Notes under the pieces: model-generated
Seen by the model: only the letters and a program-made list of their open reading frames with translations
Told to the model about the DNA's origin: nothing
Database searches by the model: none
NCBI GenBank assembly: GCA_023417475.1
Contig: JAEZFP010000068.1
Span: forward strand, 310,001 to 374,000
Reading direction: 5' to 3'
Length of the DNA: 64,000 nt
DNA from: Bacillota bacterium
GTDB lineage: Bacteria; Bacillota; UBA4882; UBA8346
Shown here: one piece after another, positions 17,362 to 24,648 of the stretch
Layout: each line of letters begins with the position of its first letter
How positions within the stretch are numbered: the stretch's first letter is position 1
Translations under genes and position numbers: made by a program

Positions 17362-18993
17362 TTATTTCGATTCGTTCGACACAAAAGTAGCGGTCAGCTC
17401 GGGATTTTTCTCCCAAGGCGCTTTAATGTAACTCCATACTTTGGTGTTGACCATCTGGTCAATATCTTTGAAGAAGTTGATGGCGCCTTCAAAACCGGCA
17501 TAGGGCCCGCCGTAATCATAACTGTGAAGCTGTTTACAAGGAACGCCCATCTTCTGAATGGCGTATTTTTCTTTAATTCCGGCGCAGAAAACATCCGGTT
17601 TGTAGAGTTCGATCAACCGTTCGGACTCGTAATGGCTGATATCGTCGATGACCAGCGACTCCGGATCCATCTCGGACATCATCCCTTCATAATCTTTGAA
17701 CTCAAACCCGGTGGCGGCTAAGCGGGCCAACTCTTCCTCGGATTTACGGGGGCGGAAACGCACCGGATCCCGCTCGATGTCAAGCTCTTCAATATTACGG
17801 CTATCCGCGTCGATTTTGATCGTCGGAATCACGCGGCGGCCTTCATAATCGTCGCGGTGGGCGAATTCGTAACCGGCAGCCAGCGTTTTCATGCCGATTT
17901 CCGTGAAGAGATCCTGGTAATGGTGAGCGCGGGAACCACCGACAAAAAGCATTGCCGTCTTGCCGGTGCAACGTTCGCGAATCTCCTTGCGGACTCGCTC
18001 CACCGTTTCCATCTCTTCGGCAATCACCTGCTCCACGCGGTCGTTCAATTCTTGATCTTCAAAGTAAGCCGCGATTTTCCGGAGTGACTTGGCCGAGCTT
18101 TCCGCTCCGATAAAGTTCACTTTGATCCAAGGAATACCGAACTTCTCCTCCATCATCTCGGCCACGTAGTTGATGGAACGGTGACACATGATGGCGTTGA
18201 GGTCGGCGGTATGTGAGTTGGCGAAGGCGCCGTAGGTCGAGTTACCGCTGAAGGTGGCGACCACTTTGATGCCGCATTTCTTGAAGAGTTCCTCCAGGAC
18301 AAACGCGTCGCCGCCGATGTTGTACTCGCCCAACAGATTGATCTTATATTTTTCTTCATGCGGGGTATCATCCAAACCAACAACATGTTTGAACAGTTGA
18401 TTATTGGCGATATGATGGCCGGCGGATTGGCTGACCCCTTTATACCCTTCACAACTGAAGCCGAAAACGTTGATACCGAGCTTTTCTTTCATTTCGCGGG
18501 CAACGGCGTGAACATCGTCTCCGATTAACCCGACGGGGCAAGTTGAGAATACGCCGATCGCTTTGGGATGAAAGATATCGTAAGCCTCTTGAATCGCCTG
18601 TTTCAGTTTCTTCTCACCACCGAAAACGATGTTGTCTTCTTGCATATCGGTGGAGAAACAATAGGTCATGAAATTTTCATCGGTTGGCTCTTCGGGACGG
18701 GTCTGATTGCGCCGGGTCAACCAACTGTAAAAACCGCACCCAATCGGACCGTGGGTGATATTTAAGATATCCCGGGTCGGCCCGAGCACCACGCCCTTAC
18801 ATCCGGCGTATGTACAACCGCGTTGCGTGATAATTCCCGGAATGGTCCGAACATTGGCGCTGATCTCCGGCATGGTCTCCGGACTGGGGTCGTTGACCAC
18901 CATTTGTTTGGTGCGTTTCCGCGCCACTTTGGGCGGATATATTTTGACTAATTCCTCTTTAACCTCTTCGGGAGTTGGTTTCTTATTGATCAT
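17362..18993 (-). CDS. nifD: Nitrogenase molybdenum-iron protein alpha chain
   Basis: 543 residues. NifD carries FeMo-co, the site of N2 reduction. P-cluster Cys are visible in RGCTYAGCKG, HGPIGCGFYSW and STCPVGLIGDD. The cofactor ligands appear in IMCHRSINYV (Cys) and QLHSYDYGGPYAGFEG (His), and the substrate-side Gln and His in GVSQSAGHHIAN. An insertion of about 50 residues around 390-450, with EELDIERDPVRFRPRK, matches the long clostridial and archaeal NifD type. No delta-subunit gene (vnfG or anfG) accompanies it, which argues for the Mo enzyme. nifK follows after about 50 bases. Confidence 0.97.
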   Translation of the reverse strand: MINKKPTPEEVKEELVKIYPPKVARKRTKQMVVNDPSPETMPEISANVRTIPGIITQRGCTYAGCKGVVLGPTRDILNITHGPIGCGFYSWLTRRNQTRPEEPTDENFMTYCFSTDMQEDNIVFGGEKKLKQAIQEAYDIFHPKAIGVFSTCPVGLIGDDVHAVAREMKEKLGINVFGFSCEGYKGVSQSAGHHIANNQLFKHVVGLDDTPHEEKYKINLLGEYNIGGDAFVLEELFKKCGIKVVATFSGNSTYGAFANSHTADLNAIMCHRSINYVAEMMEEKFGIPWIKVNFIGAESSAKSLRKIAAYFEDQELNDRVEQVIAEEMETVERVRKEIRERCTGKTAMLFVGGSRAHHYQDLFTEIGMKTLAAGYEFAHRDDYEGRRVIPTIKIDADSRNIEELDIERDPVRFRPRKSEEELARLAATGFEFKDYEGMMSEMDPESLVIDDISHYESERLIELYKPDVFCAGIKEKYAIQKMGVPCKQLHSYDYGGPYAGFEGAINFFKDIDQMVNTKVWSYIKAPWEKNPELTATFVSNESK

Positions 18994-19005
18994 TGGGATC
19001 CCTCC

Positions 19006-19386
19006 TTAAGCATCTAATATCTGATCGCCCGATTCACCAGTCCGCACTCGGAACGATTCCGCGACGGGGAGCACAAATATTTTACCGTCGCCGGGTTGAC
19101 CGGTTTGATTCACTTTAATAATCGTCTCGATCACCGTCGCGACCAACTGATCCGGTACCACTACACTGATTAAGCGTTTTGTTACCAAACGGGGATTCCG
19201 GTCCAACAAGGAGATTGCTTCCTCACTGCCGCTGCCGGCGCCCTCTAATATTTTGAAATCAACCAATCCTTTGCCGCGGCCCACCACGCGCCCAGTCGCG
19301 GTAAAAGAAGAAATCCCCGCATCCGATAATGCTTTTTTGGTTTGATTCATCATGTTCATCCGAATCACAGCCATAACTTCTTTCAC
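19006..19386 (-). CDS. nifI2: PII-type nitrogenase regulator NifI2
   Basis: 126 residues from GTG 19386 (MKEVMAVIRMNMMNQ), with AAAGG nine bases upstream; a GTG three codons earlier is in the same ribosome-binding region. NifI2 forms a complex with NifI1 that binds the MoFe protein and blocks activity when 2-oxoglutarate is low, reversibly, in methanogens and clostridia. The PII fold signature is clear: the T-loop region GRVVGRGKGLVDF and the C-terminal GDGKIFVLPVAES. It sits between nifI1 and nifD, the standard location of these genes. Confidence 0.94.
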   Translation of the reverse strand: MKEVMAVIRMNMMNQTKKALSDAGISSFTATGRVVGRGKGLVDFKILEGAGSGSEEAISLLDRNPRLVTKRLISVVVPDQLVATVIETIIKVNQTGQPGDGKIFVLPVAESFRVRTGESGDQILDA

Positions 19387-19430
19387 GATCCTCACCCTTT
19401 CCTCGATGCCGCCTGATTTTTTTGCCCAAA

Positions 19431-19478
19431 GATTACGGCGACATATTTTCCGTAATCATCCGTTGAATCAATTCAACG
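19431..19478 (-). promoter_or_regulatory. Two hairpins in the nifI1-nifI2 gap
   Basis: The 144-base gap holds an 8-bp inverted repeat (GATTACGG at 19431-19438 with CCGTAATC at 19450-19457) and a perfect 7-bp hairpin with a 4-base loop (19461-19478). No T run follows, so they look like mRNA processing, stability or partial attenuation elements rather than a terminator. Confidence 0.55.
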
Positions 19479-19530
19479 ATGTGTCGGACAAGTTTTCCTT
19501 CGTTCGGGTGAACCTTCTCCGTTGACCGGT

Positions 19531-19857
19531 TTAGGCTTCTTTCACACCGGAACTAATGGTATAAACTTCTTCAACCGGAATCACAAAAATTTTGCCGTCA
19601 CCAAAAGCGCCTTTCGCTCCGGTACGAGCACTTTCCATAATGGTCTTGATGACAAATTCTTTATCGTTATTGGGAACAACCACAATTAACAGTTCCTTCG
19701 GCAATTCGTCATAATGAATCTCGCCGACTTTCAAACCGCGTTGTTTCCCTCGACCGAAGACCGATATTTTGGTCACAGCGGGAAAACCCGCTTCCATTAA
19801 AGCTGCCATGACATCATCACATTTTTCCGGACGAACAATCGCTTTTACCATTAACAT
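19531..19857 (-). CDS. nifI1: PII-type nitrogenase regulator NifI1
   Basis: 108 residues, a typical PII length. It acts with NifI2 in post-translational ammonium switch-off of nitrogenase. The start MLMVKAIVRPEK, the T-loop region FGRGKQRGLKVGEIHYDELPK shortened here to GRGKQRG and EIHYDELPK, and GDGKIFVIPVEE at the C-terminus identify the family. The T-loop Tyr used for uridylylation in GlnB is not at the usual position. It begins about 35 bases after nifH and precedes nifI2. Confidence 0.94.
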   Translation of the reverse strand: MLMVKAIVRPEKCDDVMAALMEAGFPAVTKISVFGRGKQRGLKVGEIHYDELPKELLIVVVPNNDKEFVIKTIMESARTGAKGAFGDGKIFVIPVEEVYTISSGVKEA

Positions 19858-19893
19858 CGCTAAAGCCCACCTTTCGTTTGTAACTACCGCTGA

Positions 19894-20718
19894 TTAGTTT
19901 GCAATGCCGTATTCGATCAATAATTTTTCAAGCTCTTCAATTTCGAGCGGTTTGGGGATGACAAACATTTCATTTTCATGGATCCGCCGGGCTAAATTCC
20001 GGTAATGATCGGCTTGCTCGTGGCTTTTGTCGAAATCAATCACGGTTTTCCGGTTAATTTCAGCCCGTTGCACCATATTGTCGCGGGGAACAAAATAGAT
20101 CATCTGGGTTCCCAATTGTTTGGCGAGCGCTTCAATCATGGCTTGTTCGTTATCAACTTTCCGGCTGTTACAGATCAAGCCGCCCAACCGCACTCCGCCA
20201 GCTTCGGCAAACTTCACAATTCCTTTACAAATGTTATTGGCGGCGTACATTGCCATCATTTCGCCAGAAACCACGATATAGATTTCTTGCGCTTTTCCTT
20301 CACGAATCGGCATTGCAAATCCACCGCAAACAACGTCACCGAGAACATCGTAGAATACGTAATCAAGTGCCTTGTCTTCCTCGTAAGCGCCGAGTTGTTC
20401 CAACAGGTTAATTGAAGTGATAATTCCTCGACCGGCACAACCGACTCCCGGTTCCGGACCGCCGGACTCAACGCAACGGGTGTTGCAAAAGCCTTCTTTT
20501 AAGACGTCATCCAGGTCAAGATCCTCGCCTTCTTCACGTAAGGTATCCAGGACTGAACGTTGGGCCAATCCGCCAAGTAGCAACCGAGTGGAGTCGGCTT
20601 TGGGGTCACATCCAACAACCATCACCTTATTACCCATTTCCGCCAAACCGGCAACTGTGTTTTGCGTGGTGGTGGACTTGCCGATACCACCTTTTCCGTA
20701 AATCGCTATCTTACGCAT
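19894..20718 (-). CDS. nifH: Nitrogenase iron protein (dinitrogenase reductase)
   Basis: 274 residues from ATG 20718, with AGAGGAG eight bases upstream. The frame could extend 37 codons, but that stretch contains the promoter. NifH is the ATP-dependent electron donor to NifDK and also acts in FeMo-co maturation. The P-loop YGKGGIGKSTTTQN starts the protein; the [4Fe-4S] Cys lie in GCAGRGIIT and DVLGDVVCGGFAMP. The Arg of CAGRG is the site of ADP-ribosylation in DraT/DraG organisms; here NifI1/I2 are the visible control. First gene of the nif operon. Confidence 0.98.
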   Translation of the reverse strand: MRKIAIYGKGGIGKSTTTQNTVAGLAEMGNKVMVVGCDPKADSTRLLLGGLAQRSVLDTLREEGEDLDLDDVLKEGFCNTRCVESGGPEPGVGCAGRGIITSINLLEQLGAYEEDKALDYVFYDVLGDVVCGGFAMPIREGKAQEIYIVVSGEMMAMYAANNICKGIVKFAEAGGVRLGGLICNSRKVDNEQAMIEALAKQLGTQMIYFVPRDNMVQRAEINRKTVIDFDKSHEQADHYRNLARRIHENEMFVIPKPLEIEELEKLLIEYGIAN

Positions 20719-20738
20719 CTCAATCGCTCCTCTCAATA

Positions 20739-20821
20739 TTGTAATATTTGTGTTAGGTTTAGATCTAAAATACCTTGTTTTACGGAATTTGTCAATGATA
20801 TATCTGACATAAATATTACAA
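20739..20821 (-). promoter_or_regulatory. nifH control region: sigma-A promoter with several dyads
   Basis: On the minus strand TTGACA (20790-20795), a 17-base spacer and TATTTT (20767-20772) form a sigma-A-type promoter. No sigma-54 element (GG-N10-GC) is evident. A perfect 12-bp palindrome, TTTAGATCTAAA (20758-20769), overlaps the -10 box. TGTCA-N10-TGACA overlaps the -35 box. A 10-bp inverted pair, TTGTAATATT at 20739-20748 and AATATTACAA at 20812-20821, brackets the promoter. Promoter strength of match is good; operator roles are inferred. Confidence 0.7.
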
Positions 20822-20990
20822 GTAAACATTAACAGTGTGTAAAGAGCGTAAAAAAAGAAAACGCCTTATGAAAAAAAGACGTTAAGCTGGTATTTTTCTT
20901 AATGTTATATTTGAAGCCATTTGCATCGGATTGGCATTCGGGTCAGTTTTGTCTCGTCAAAAGCTGACATGAATATGGAACCATCAACGC

Positions 20991-21030
20991 AAAACGCCCA
21001 CTCACGGATATGACATCGTGAATGGGCGTT
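20991..21030 (-). terminator. Terminator after folK
   Basis: On the minus strand AACGCCCA-TTCACGAT pairs with the matching arm ending TGGGCGTT, followed by TTGCGTT. The long stem lies about 30 bases after the folK stop and separates it from nifH. Confidence 0.85.
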
Positions 21031-21057
21031 ATAAACCACAGTCTGTCAATTATTCTA

Positions 21058-21573
21058 TCAAAGCCACTTCTTACATTCGGCCAATCGTTCCCGGTTTTCC
21101 TCATATATCTCAGCCAAGGGCCTTCGCAAACGTGGATGGATCAATTCCCGTCTGAGTTCCAGCAACGGCATTAAAACGAAGGAACGTTCCGTCATTTTCA
21201 AATGCGGAACCACCAAGTTGGCAGTCTCCAACACCCAATCGTCATAGATCAATAAATCCAGATCGATCCGTCGCGGACCGTATCGAATGGTCGGCACCCT
21301 CCCCATCTGCTGTTCAATTTGTTTTAATTCTCTCAATATTTTGGTCGGATGAAACTCCGGAGGGAGCTGAAACAATGCCACCTGGTTAAAAAACCATGGC
21401 TGCTCTGTCACCTCGACCGGTTCGCTATAAAACACCGAAGATAATTCAGGTTTTTCACCAAAAGCGGCGGTCATCCGTTGCACCGCCTGTTGGAGGTTTT
21501 CCGGGCCGTCGCCCAGATTGCTACCTAAACCAATGGCAACTTCATATTGACGAGCTGTTGCGAATGGCATCAA
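21058..21573 (-). CDS. folK: 2-amino-4-hydroxy-6-hydroxymethyldihydropteridine diphosphokinase
   Basis: 171 residues. It transfers pyrophosphate from ATP to the pterin, the step before FolP in folate synthesis. Signature motifs are AIGLGSNLGDGPENL near residue 13, the loop containing QPWFFNQVALF near 58 and RYGPRRIDLDLLIYDD near 97. The start overlaps the end of folP by 32 bases; two adjacent ATG codons are possible starts. No folB/folQ is present in the window. Confidence 0.95.
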   Translation of the reverse strand: MMPFATARQYEVAIGLGSNLGDGPENLQQAVQRMTAAFGEKPELSSVFYSEPVEVTEQPWFFNQVALFQLPPEFHPTKILRELKQIEQQMGRVPTIRYGPRRIDLDLLIYDDWVLETANLVVPHLKMTERSFVLMPLLELRRELIHPRLRRPLAEIYEENRERLAECKKWL

Positions 21574-22768
21574 ACATCTTCACCGCCCTCACTGTTGCTT
21601 TAACATCATGAACCCGGACAATATTGGCTCCTTTGGCAGCTCCCCAAATTACCGTAGCCAAACTTCCTTCCATACGTTCTGCCACCGGAAGATCCAACGT
21701 CAAACCAACCACTGATTTCCGTGAAGTTCCGAGCAAAATGGGGCACCCCAACACTTTTAACTGGTCCAACTGTTGCAGGATGACCAGATTATCTTGATAG
21801 GTTTTTGCGAAACCCACCCCCGGATCGACCACGATCTGGCTGCGACTCGCTCCGAATGATTCCGCCAGCGCGATGGATTGATCCAACGAATCAATGACTT
21901 CACGCCAAAGATGGGTATAGCCCGGTTGCGCCTGATTATGCATTACAATCACCGGCGCTTTAGTTTCCGCCACCAATTGCGCCATCCGGTGTTCCGGATC
22001 AGATGGTGATTGCAAACCCCAAATGTCATTGATGATGGCCGCTCCCATGTTTAAAGCCTGCGCGGCCACACTTGGTTTATACGTGTCGACGGAGATGGGG
22101 ACGTTAAAGACAGCCGCCAATTCTCGAACAACCGGTAATAATCGGCGCTCTTCTTCCGCTTCGTCAACGCGCTCCGCACCGGGCCGAGTTGATTCCGCTC
22201 CAATGTCTAAAAAATCGGCGCCGTCCGCTATCATTTGTTCTCCTTGCCGGAGCGCTGCGTCAATGATCGAGTTTCTCCCCGCTAACCCATCTTTCGAAAA
22301 TGAATCGGGCGTAAGATTAATGATTCCCATGACCAAGGTTTTCGTCGTCAGGTCATAGGCCTTTCCGCCTACTTCCCAAGTTTGACTTGGATGGCTACGA
22401 TATTGCGCGATAGCCAATGCCAGCTTCTCAGCAAGTTGCGCTAACCCGAACGGTTGCATTTTGAGTTTGACGATTAACTGTTCCAGTTGCCGCAAAGTGC
22501 CGGAGAGCAGCAAGCTGTTGATCCCGGCGTTTTTATCCATGGTACTGACCTGCCACGAAACCGCCGCTTCGCCCCCCCGCGCCAACATTTCTTGTTTAAT
22601 GATCCCCGCTTGCCGTGGTTGAACATCAAAGATCCGCACCACAAAATGTTCAAACTTTCCGGTCATAATTTCGATTCCACGGGGGTCTACGCCAATCGCG
22701 GTCATCTGTTCTTTGACTTCTGCTTCAGTAAGTTGTGAATGGACGATCATTCCGTTGATAAAAATCAC
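21542..22768 (-). CDS. folP: Dihydropteroate synthase with N-terminal extension
   Basis: About 408 residues from GTG 22768; ATG 22750 is the alternative. It joins pterin pyrophosphate with p-aminobenzoate and is the sulfonamide target. The catalytic TIM barrel starts at MGIINLTPDSFSKDG and includes DIGAESTRPGAE and DPGVGFAKT. An extension of about 130 residues before it (IGVDPRGIEIM, ILSGT-like LLSGTLRQLEQL, KLKMQPFGLAQLA) occurs in several clostridial relatives. The open frame runs further up into the sigF terminator, which argues against the longest start. AAGGG lies just before the GTG. Confidence 0.92.
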   Translation of the reverse strand: MIFINGMIVHSQLTEAEVKEQMTAIGVDPRGIEIMTGKFEHFVVRIFDVQPRQAGIIKQEMLARGGEAAVSWQVSTMDKNAGINSLLLSGTLRQLEQLIVKLKMQPFGLAQLAEKLALAIAQYRSHPSQTWEVGGKAYDLTTKTLVMGIINLTPDSFSKDGLAGRNSIIDAALRQGEQMIADGADFLDIGAESTRPGAERVDEAEEERRLLPVVRELAAVFNVPISVDTYKPSVAAQALNMGAAIINDIWGLQSPSDPEHRMAQLVAETKAPVIVMHNQAQPGYTHLWREVIDSLDQSIALAESFGASRSQIVVDPGVGFAKTYQDNLVILQQLDQLKVLGCPILLGTSRKSVVGLTLDLPVAERMEGSLATVIWGAAKGANIVRVHDVKATVRAVKMFDAIRNSSSI

Positions 22769-22798
22769 CCCTACCCTTTGATGCCTTGATTTTATCAC

Positions 22799-22826
22799 GA
22801 AAAAAACGATACGAGAAGTATCGTTT
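22799..22826 (-). terminator. Terminator of the spoIIA operon
   Basis: On the minus strand AAACGATAC pairs perfectly with GTATCGTTT over a five-base loop and is followed by T residues, about 65 bases after the sigF stop. Confidence 0.9.
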
Positions 22827-22891
22827 ATCATTGTGCCGAAAAACCTGGCATGATTATGTTGTTTATTTTAGAAATCACTACTTTATGTATG

Positions 22892-23671
22892 TTAATCACT
22901 CAAATATAATTTTCGCAGTAAATGGAGAGCTTCTTTTTCCAAACGGCAGATCTGCACCTGCGATACACCGAATATTTCCGCCACTTCCGTCTGGGTTTTC
23001 TCTTCGAAGAACCGTAACGAGATCAGTGATTTCAGACGTTCGGGCAGTTTTTGAATGACCTCGCGCAATGCATAATGCTCCAGCCATTTAAGATGCTCAC
23101 CCTCTTCGCCGATCAATTGCTCCCGGCAAAACGCTTCACCATCGTCTTCTTTCAAAATTTCCTGCAGGGAATTCACCGGGCGAGTCGCTTCCAACGCCCC
23201 GGCGATCTCTTCCCGACTCAAACCCGACGCTTCTTCCAACTCCGAAAGAGTGGGCTCTTTCCCAAGCAAACTCGCAAGTTGGTTCCGGGTTTGCTCGACT
23301 TTGGCTGCGATCTCTTTTAAGCCCCGGCTGATTTTGAGCGGTCCCTCGTCACGCAAATGTTGCTTTATCTCGCCGATGATCACCGGGACGGCGTATGTGG
23401 AGAATTTGACTCCAAAATCCGGGTTGAATTTTTCGACAGCTTTCATCAAGCCAATACACCCAATCTGAAACAGATCTTCGAGTTCGCCGCGGGAATTGAA
23501 GCGTTGCGCAATACTCATGACCAAACGCAAGTTATGTTGAACGATGGTATTTTTGGCTTCGGCGCTGCCAGCATGGTATTGAGCGATTAAATTTAAAAAC
23601 TCGGCATCTGTCAATAAATTACTGGGTGGCAGATAAATATCATTTTTAGCTGCTCCTTGAGATCCCGGCAT
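22892..23671 (-). CDS. sigF: Forespore RNA polymerase sigma factor SigF (SpoIIAC)
   Basis: 259 residues, the family length. SigF starts forespore-specific transcription after septation. Region 2 is visible as HNLRLVMSIAQRF, EDLFQIGCIGLMKAVEKF and FSTYAVPVIIGEIKQHLRD; region 3 as SRGLKEIAAKV; region 4 helix-turn-helix near TQTEVAEIFGVSQVQICRLEKEAL. The start overlaps spoIIAB by 26 bases. The gene order spoIIAA-spoIIAB-sigF separates it from sigma-B and sigma-G systems. Confidence 0.96.
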   Translation of the reverse strand: MPGSQGAAKNDIYLPPSNLLTDAEFLNLIAQYHAGSAEAKNTIVQHNLRLVMSIAQRFNSRGELEDLFQIGCIGLMKAVEKFNPDFGVKFSTYAVPVIIGEIKQHLRDEGPLKISRGLKEIAAKVEQTRNQLASLLGKEPTLSELEEASGLSREEIAGALEATRPVNSLQEILKEDDGEAFCREQLIGEEGEHLKWLEHYALREVIQKLPERLKSLISLRFFEEKTQTEVAEIFGVSQVQICRLEKEALHLLRKLYLSD

Positions 23672-24095
23672 TGACGAACCCCCGTTCCGGTCGCTTTTTC
23701 ATAATTACGGTGGTTCCTTCCTTTGGGGTAGAGGTAATGTTCATCTCATCCATGAACGATTCGATAAAAACCAGTCCCAAACCCATTCGTTCCGGATCGG
23801 TCGAAAAAGTGGCTTGTTTCGCCTGTTCAATGTCGTCGATCCCTTTTCCATAATCCTTCACTTTAATAATCAAAGTCAACCGCTCAATCAACAACTCCAA
23901 CTGAACCAGTCCCGGTTTTTGAGGATAGGCGTGAATCACACAATTGGAGACTGCTTCCGACACTGCCACCCGGATCTCTTCCACTTCCGACAGGGTGAAT
24001 TCCAATTGGGCAGCAAAAGTCGCTACGATCGAACGTGTCATCCCCACGTTCTGAGGTAGACTGGGAAATTCCATCTTAAAATAGTTTCTTAACAT
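23646..24095 (-). CDS. spoIIAB: Anti-sigma F factor (serine kinase) SpoIIAB
   Basis: 149 residues. SpoIIAB binds and holds SigF and phosphorylates SpoIIAA. GHKL ATPase boxes are visible: VAVSEAVSNCVIHAY (N box), IKVKDYGKGIDDI (G1) and ERMGLGLVFIESFMD (G2), then MNITSTPKEGTTVIMKK. It follows spoIIAA by 12 bases and overlaps sigF, so the three are cotranscribed. Confidence 0.96.
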   Translation of the reverse strand: MLRNYFKMEFPSLPQNVGMTRSIVATFAAQLEFTLSEVEEIRVAVSEAVSNCVIHAYPQKPGLVQLELLIERLTLIIKVKDYGKGIDDIEQAKQATFSTDPERMGLGLVFIESFMDEMNITSTPKEGTTVIMKKRPERGFVNAGISRSS

Positions 24096-24107
24096 ATCCT
24101 ACCTCCA

Positions 24108-24446
24108 TCAAAACCGGTCTAGTGCTTGTTGACGAGTTTCATAAATATCCATAATCTTCAATAAACCCGAAAGTTGAAATATTCTATGGATTGGGGCCGA
24201 TACATTAATCGCCGAAAGTTTGCCCCCTTGTTGGCTCAACCGTTTAAAACGACCCAAAATCACACCCAATCCCGAACTATCGATAAAATTAACCTTTCGT
24301 AGATCCAAAATCAAATGTTTAATGGTGTCGTACTGATTTAACTTCGCTTCCACAACTTCGCGAAAGGCCGGTGAAGTTTCCAAATCCAGTTCGCCTTCCA
24401 ACTCGACCACGAGGTTTGTCCCGATTCGTTCCGTTTCAATTACCAA
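24108..24446 (-). CDS. spoIIAA: Anti-anti-sigma factor SpoIIAA
   Basis: 112 residues, a STAS-domain protein. Unphosphorylated SpoIIAA frees SigF from SpoIIAB. The phosphorylated Ser region is NFIDSSGLGVILGRFK near residue 55. The start appears to be TTG (MVIETERIG), seven bases after AGGAGG. A sigma-H-like promoter lies just upstream. First gene of the operon. Confidence 0.95.
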   Translation of the reverse strand: MVIETERIGTNLVVELEGELDLETSPAFREVVEAKLNQYDTIKHLILDLRKVNFIDSSGLGVILGRFKRLSQQGGKLSAINVSAPIHRIFQLSGLLKIMDIYETRQQALDRF

Positions 24447-24476
24447 AAGAAGTCCTCCTTTCCAGATCTTTGGAAA

Positions 24477-24505
24477 GAATTCGCCATCCCCTGTTTAGAT
24501 CCTGC
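24477..24505 (-). promoter_or_regulatory. Sigma-H-like promoter of spoIIA
   Basis: On the minus strand GCAGGATCT, an 11-base spacer and GGCGAATTC fit the sigma-H pattern (RnAGGAwww and RnnGAAT). It stands about 45 bases before the spoIIAA start, as for the Bacillus subtilis operon. A perfect 7-bp inverted repeat (CTTTCCA/TGGAAAG) lies between it and the ribosome-binding site. Confidence 0.65.
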
Positions 24506-24584
24506 TGCGCATAAAGACAAAAAAGCCCGAAAAATCACTGTTTGTAGTAGTTTTTAAAAGTAAATAATCGCGTAAAAAACCTTC

Positions 24585-24620
24585 GAAAAAAATAAAACCC
24601 GGTTCATTTGAACCAGGCTA
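24585..24620 (-). terminator. Terminator after dacF
   Basis: On the minus strand CCTGGTTCA pairs with TGAACCGGG (one mismatch) and is followed by TTTTATTTTTTT. It separates dacF from spoIIA. Confidence 0.85.
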
Positions 24621-24648
24621 ACAACGAAACGTGAAGTTTTGTTAGGTT

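Noticed and set aside
17362..18993. Vanadium or iron-only nitrogenase alpha chain
   Set aside because: No vnfG/anfG delta subunit; long insertion and neighbours nifE, nifN and nifV match the Mo enzyme.
20719..20829. 37-residue N-terminal extension of NifH
   Set aside because: The stretch contains the promoter and the NifH family begins at MRKIAIYGKGG.
22769..22831. Longer start for FolP
   Set aside because: The added codons lie in the sigF terminator hairpin and would not be on the folP transcript.
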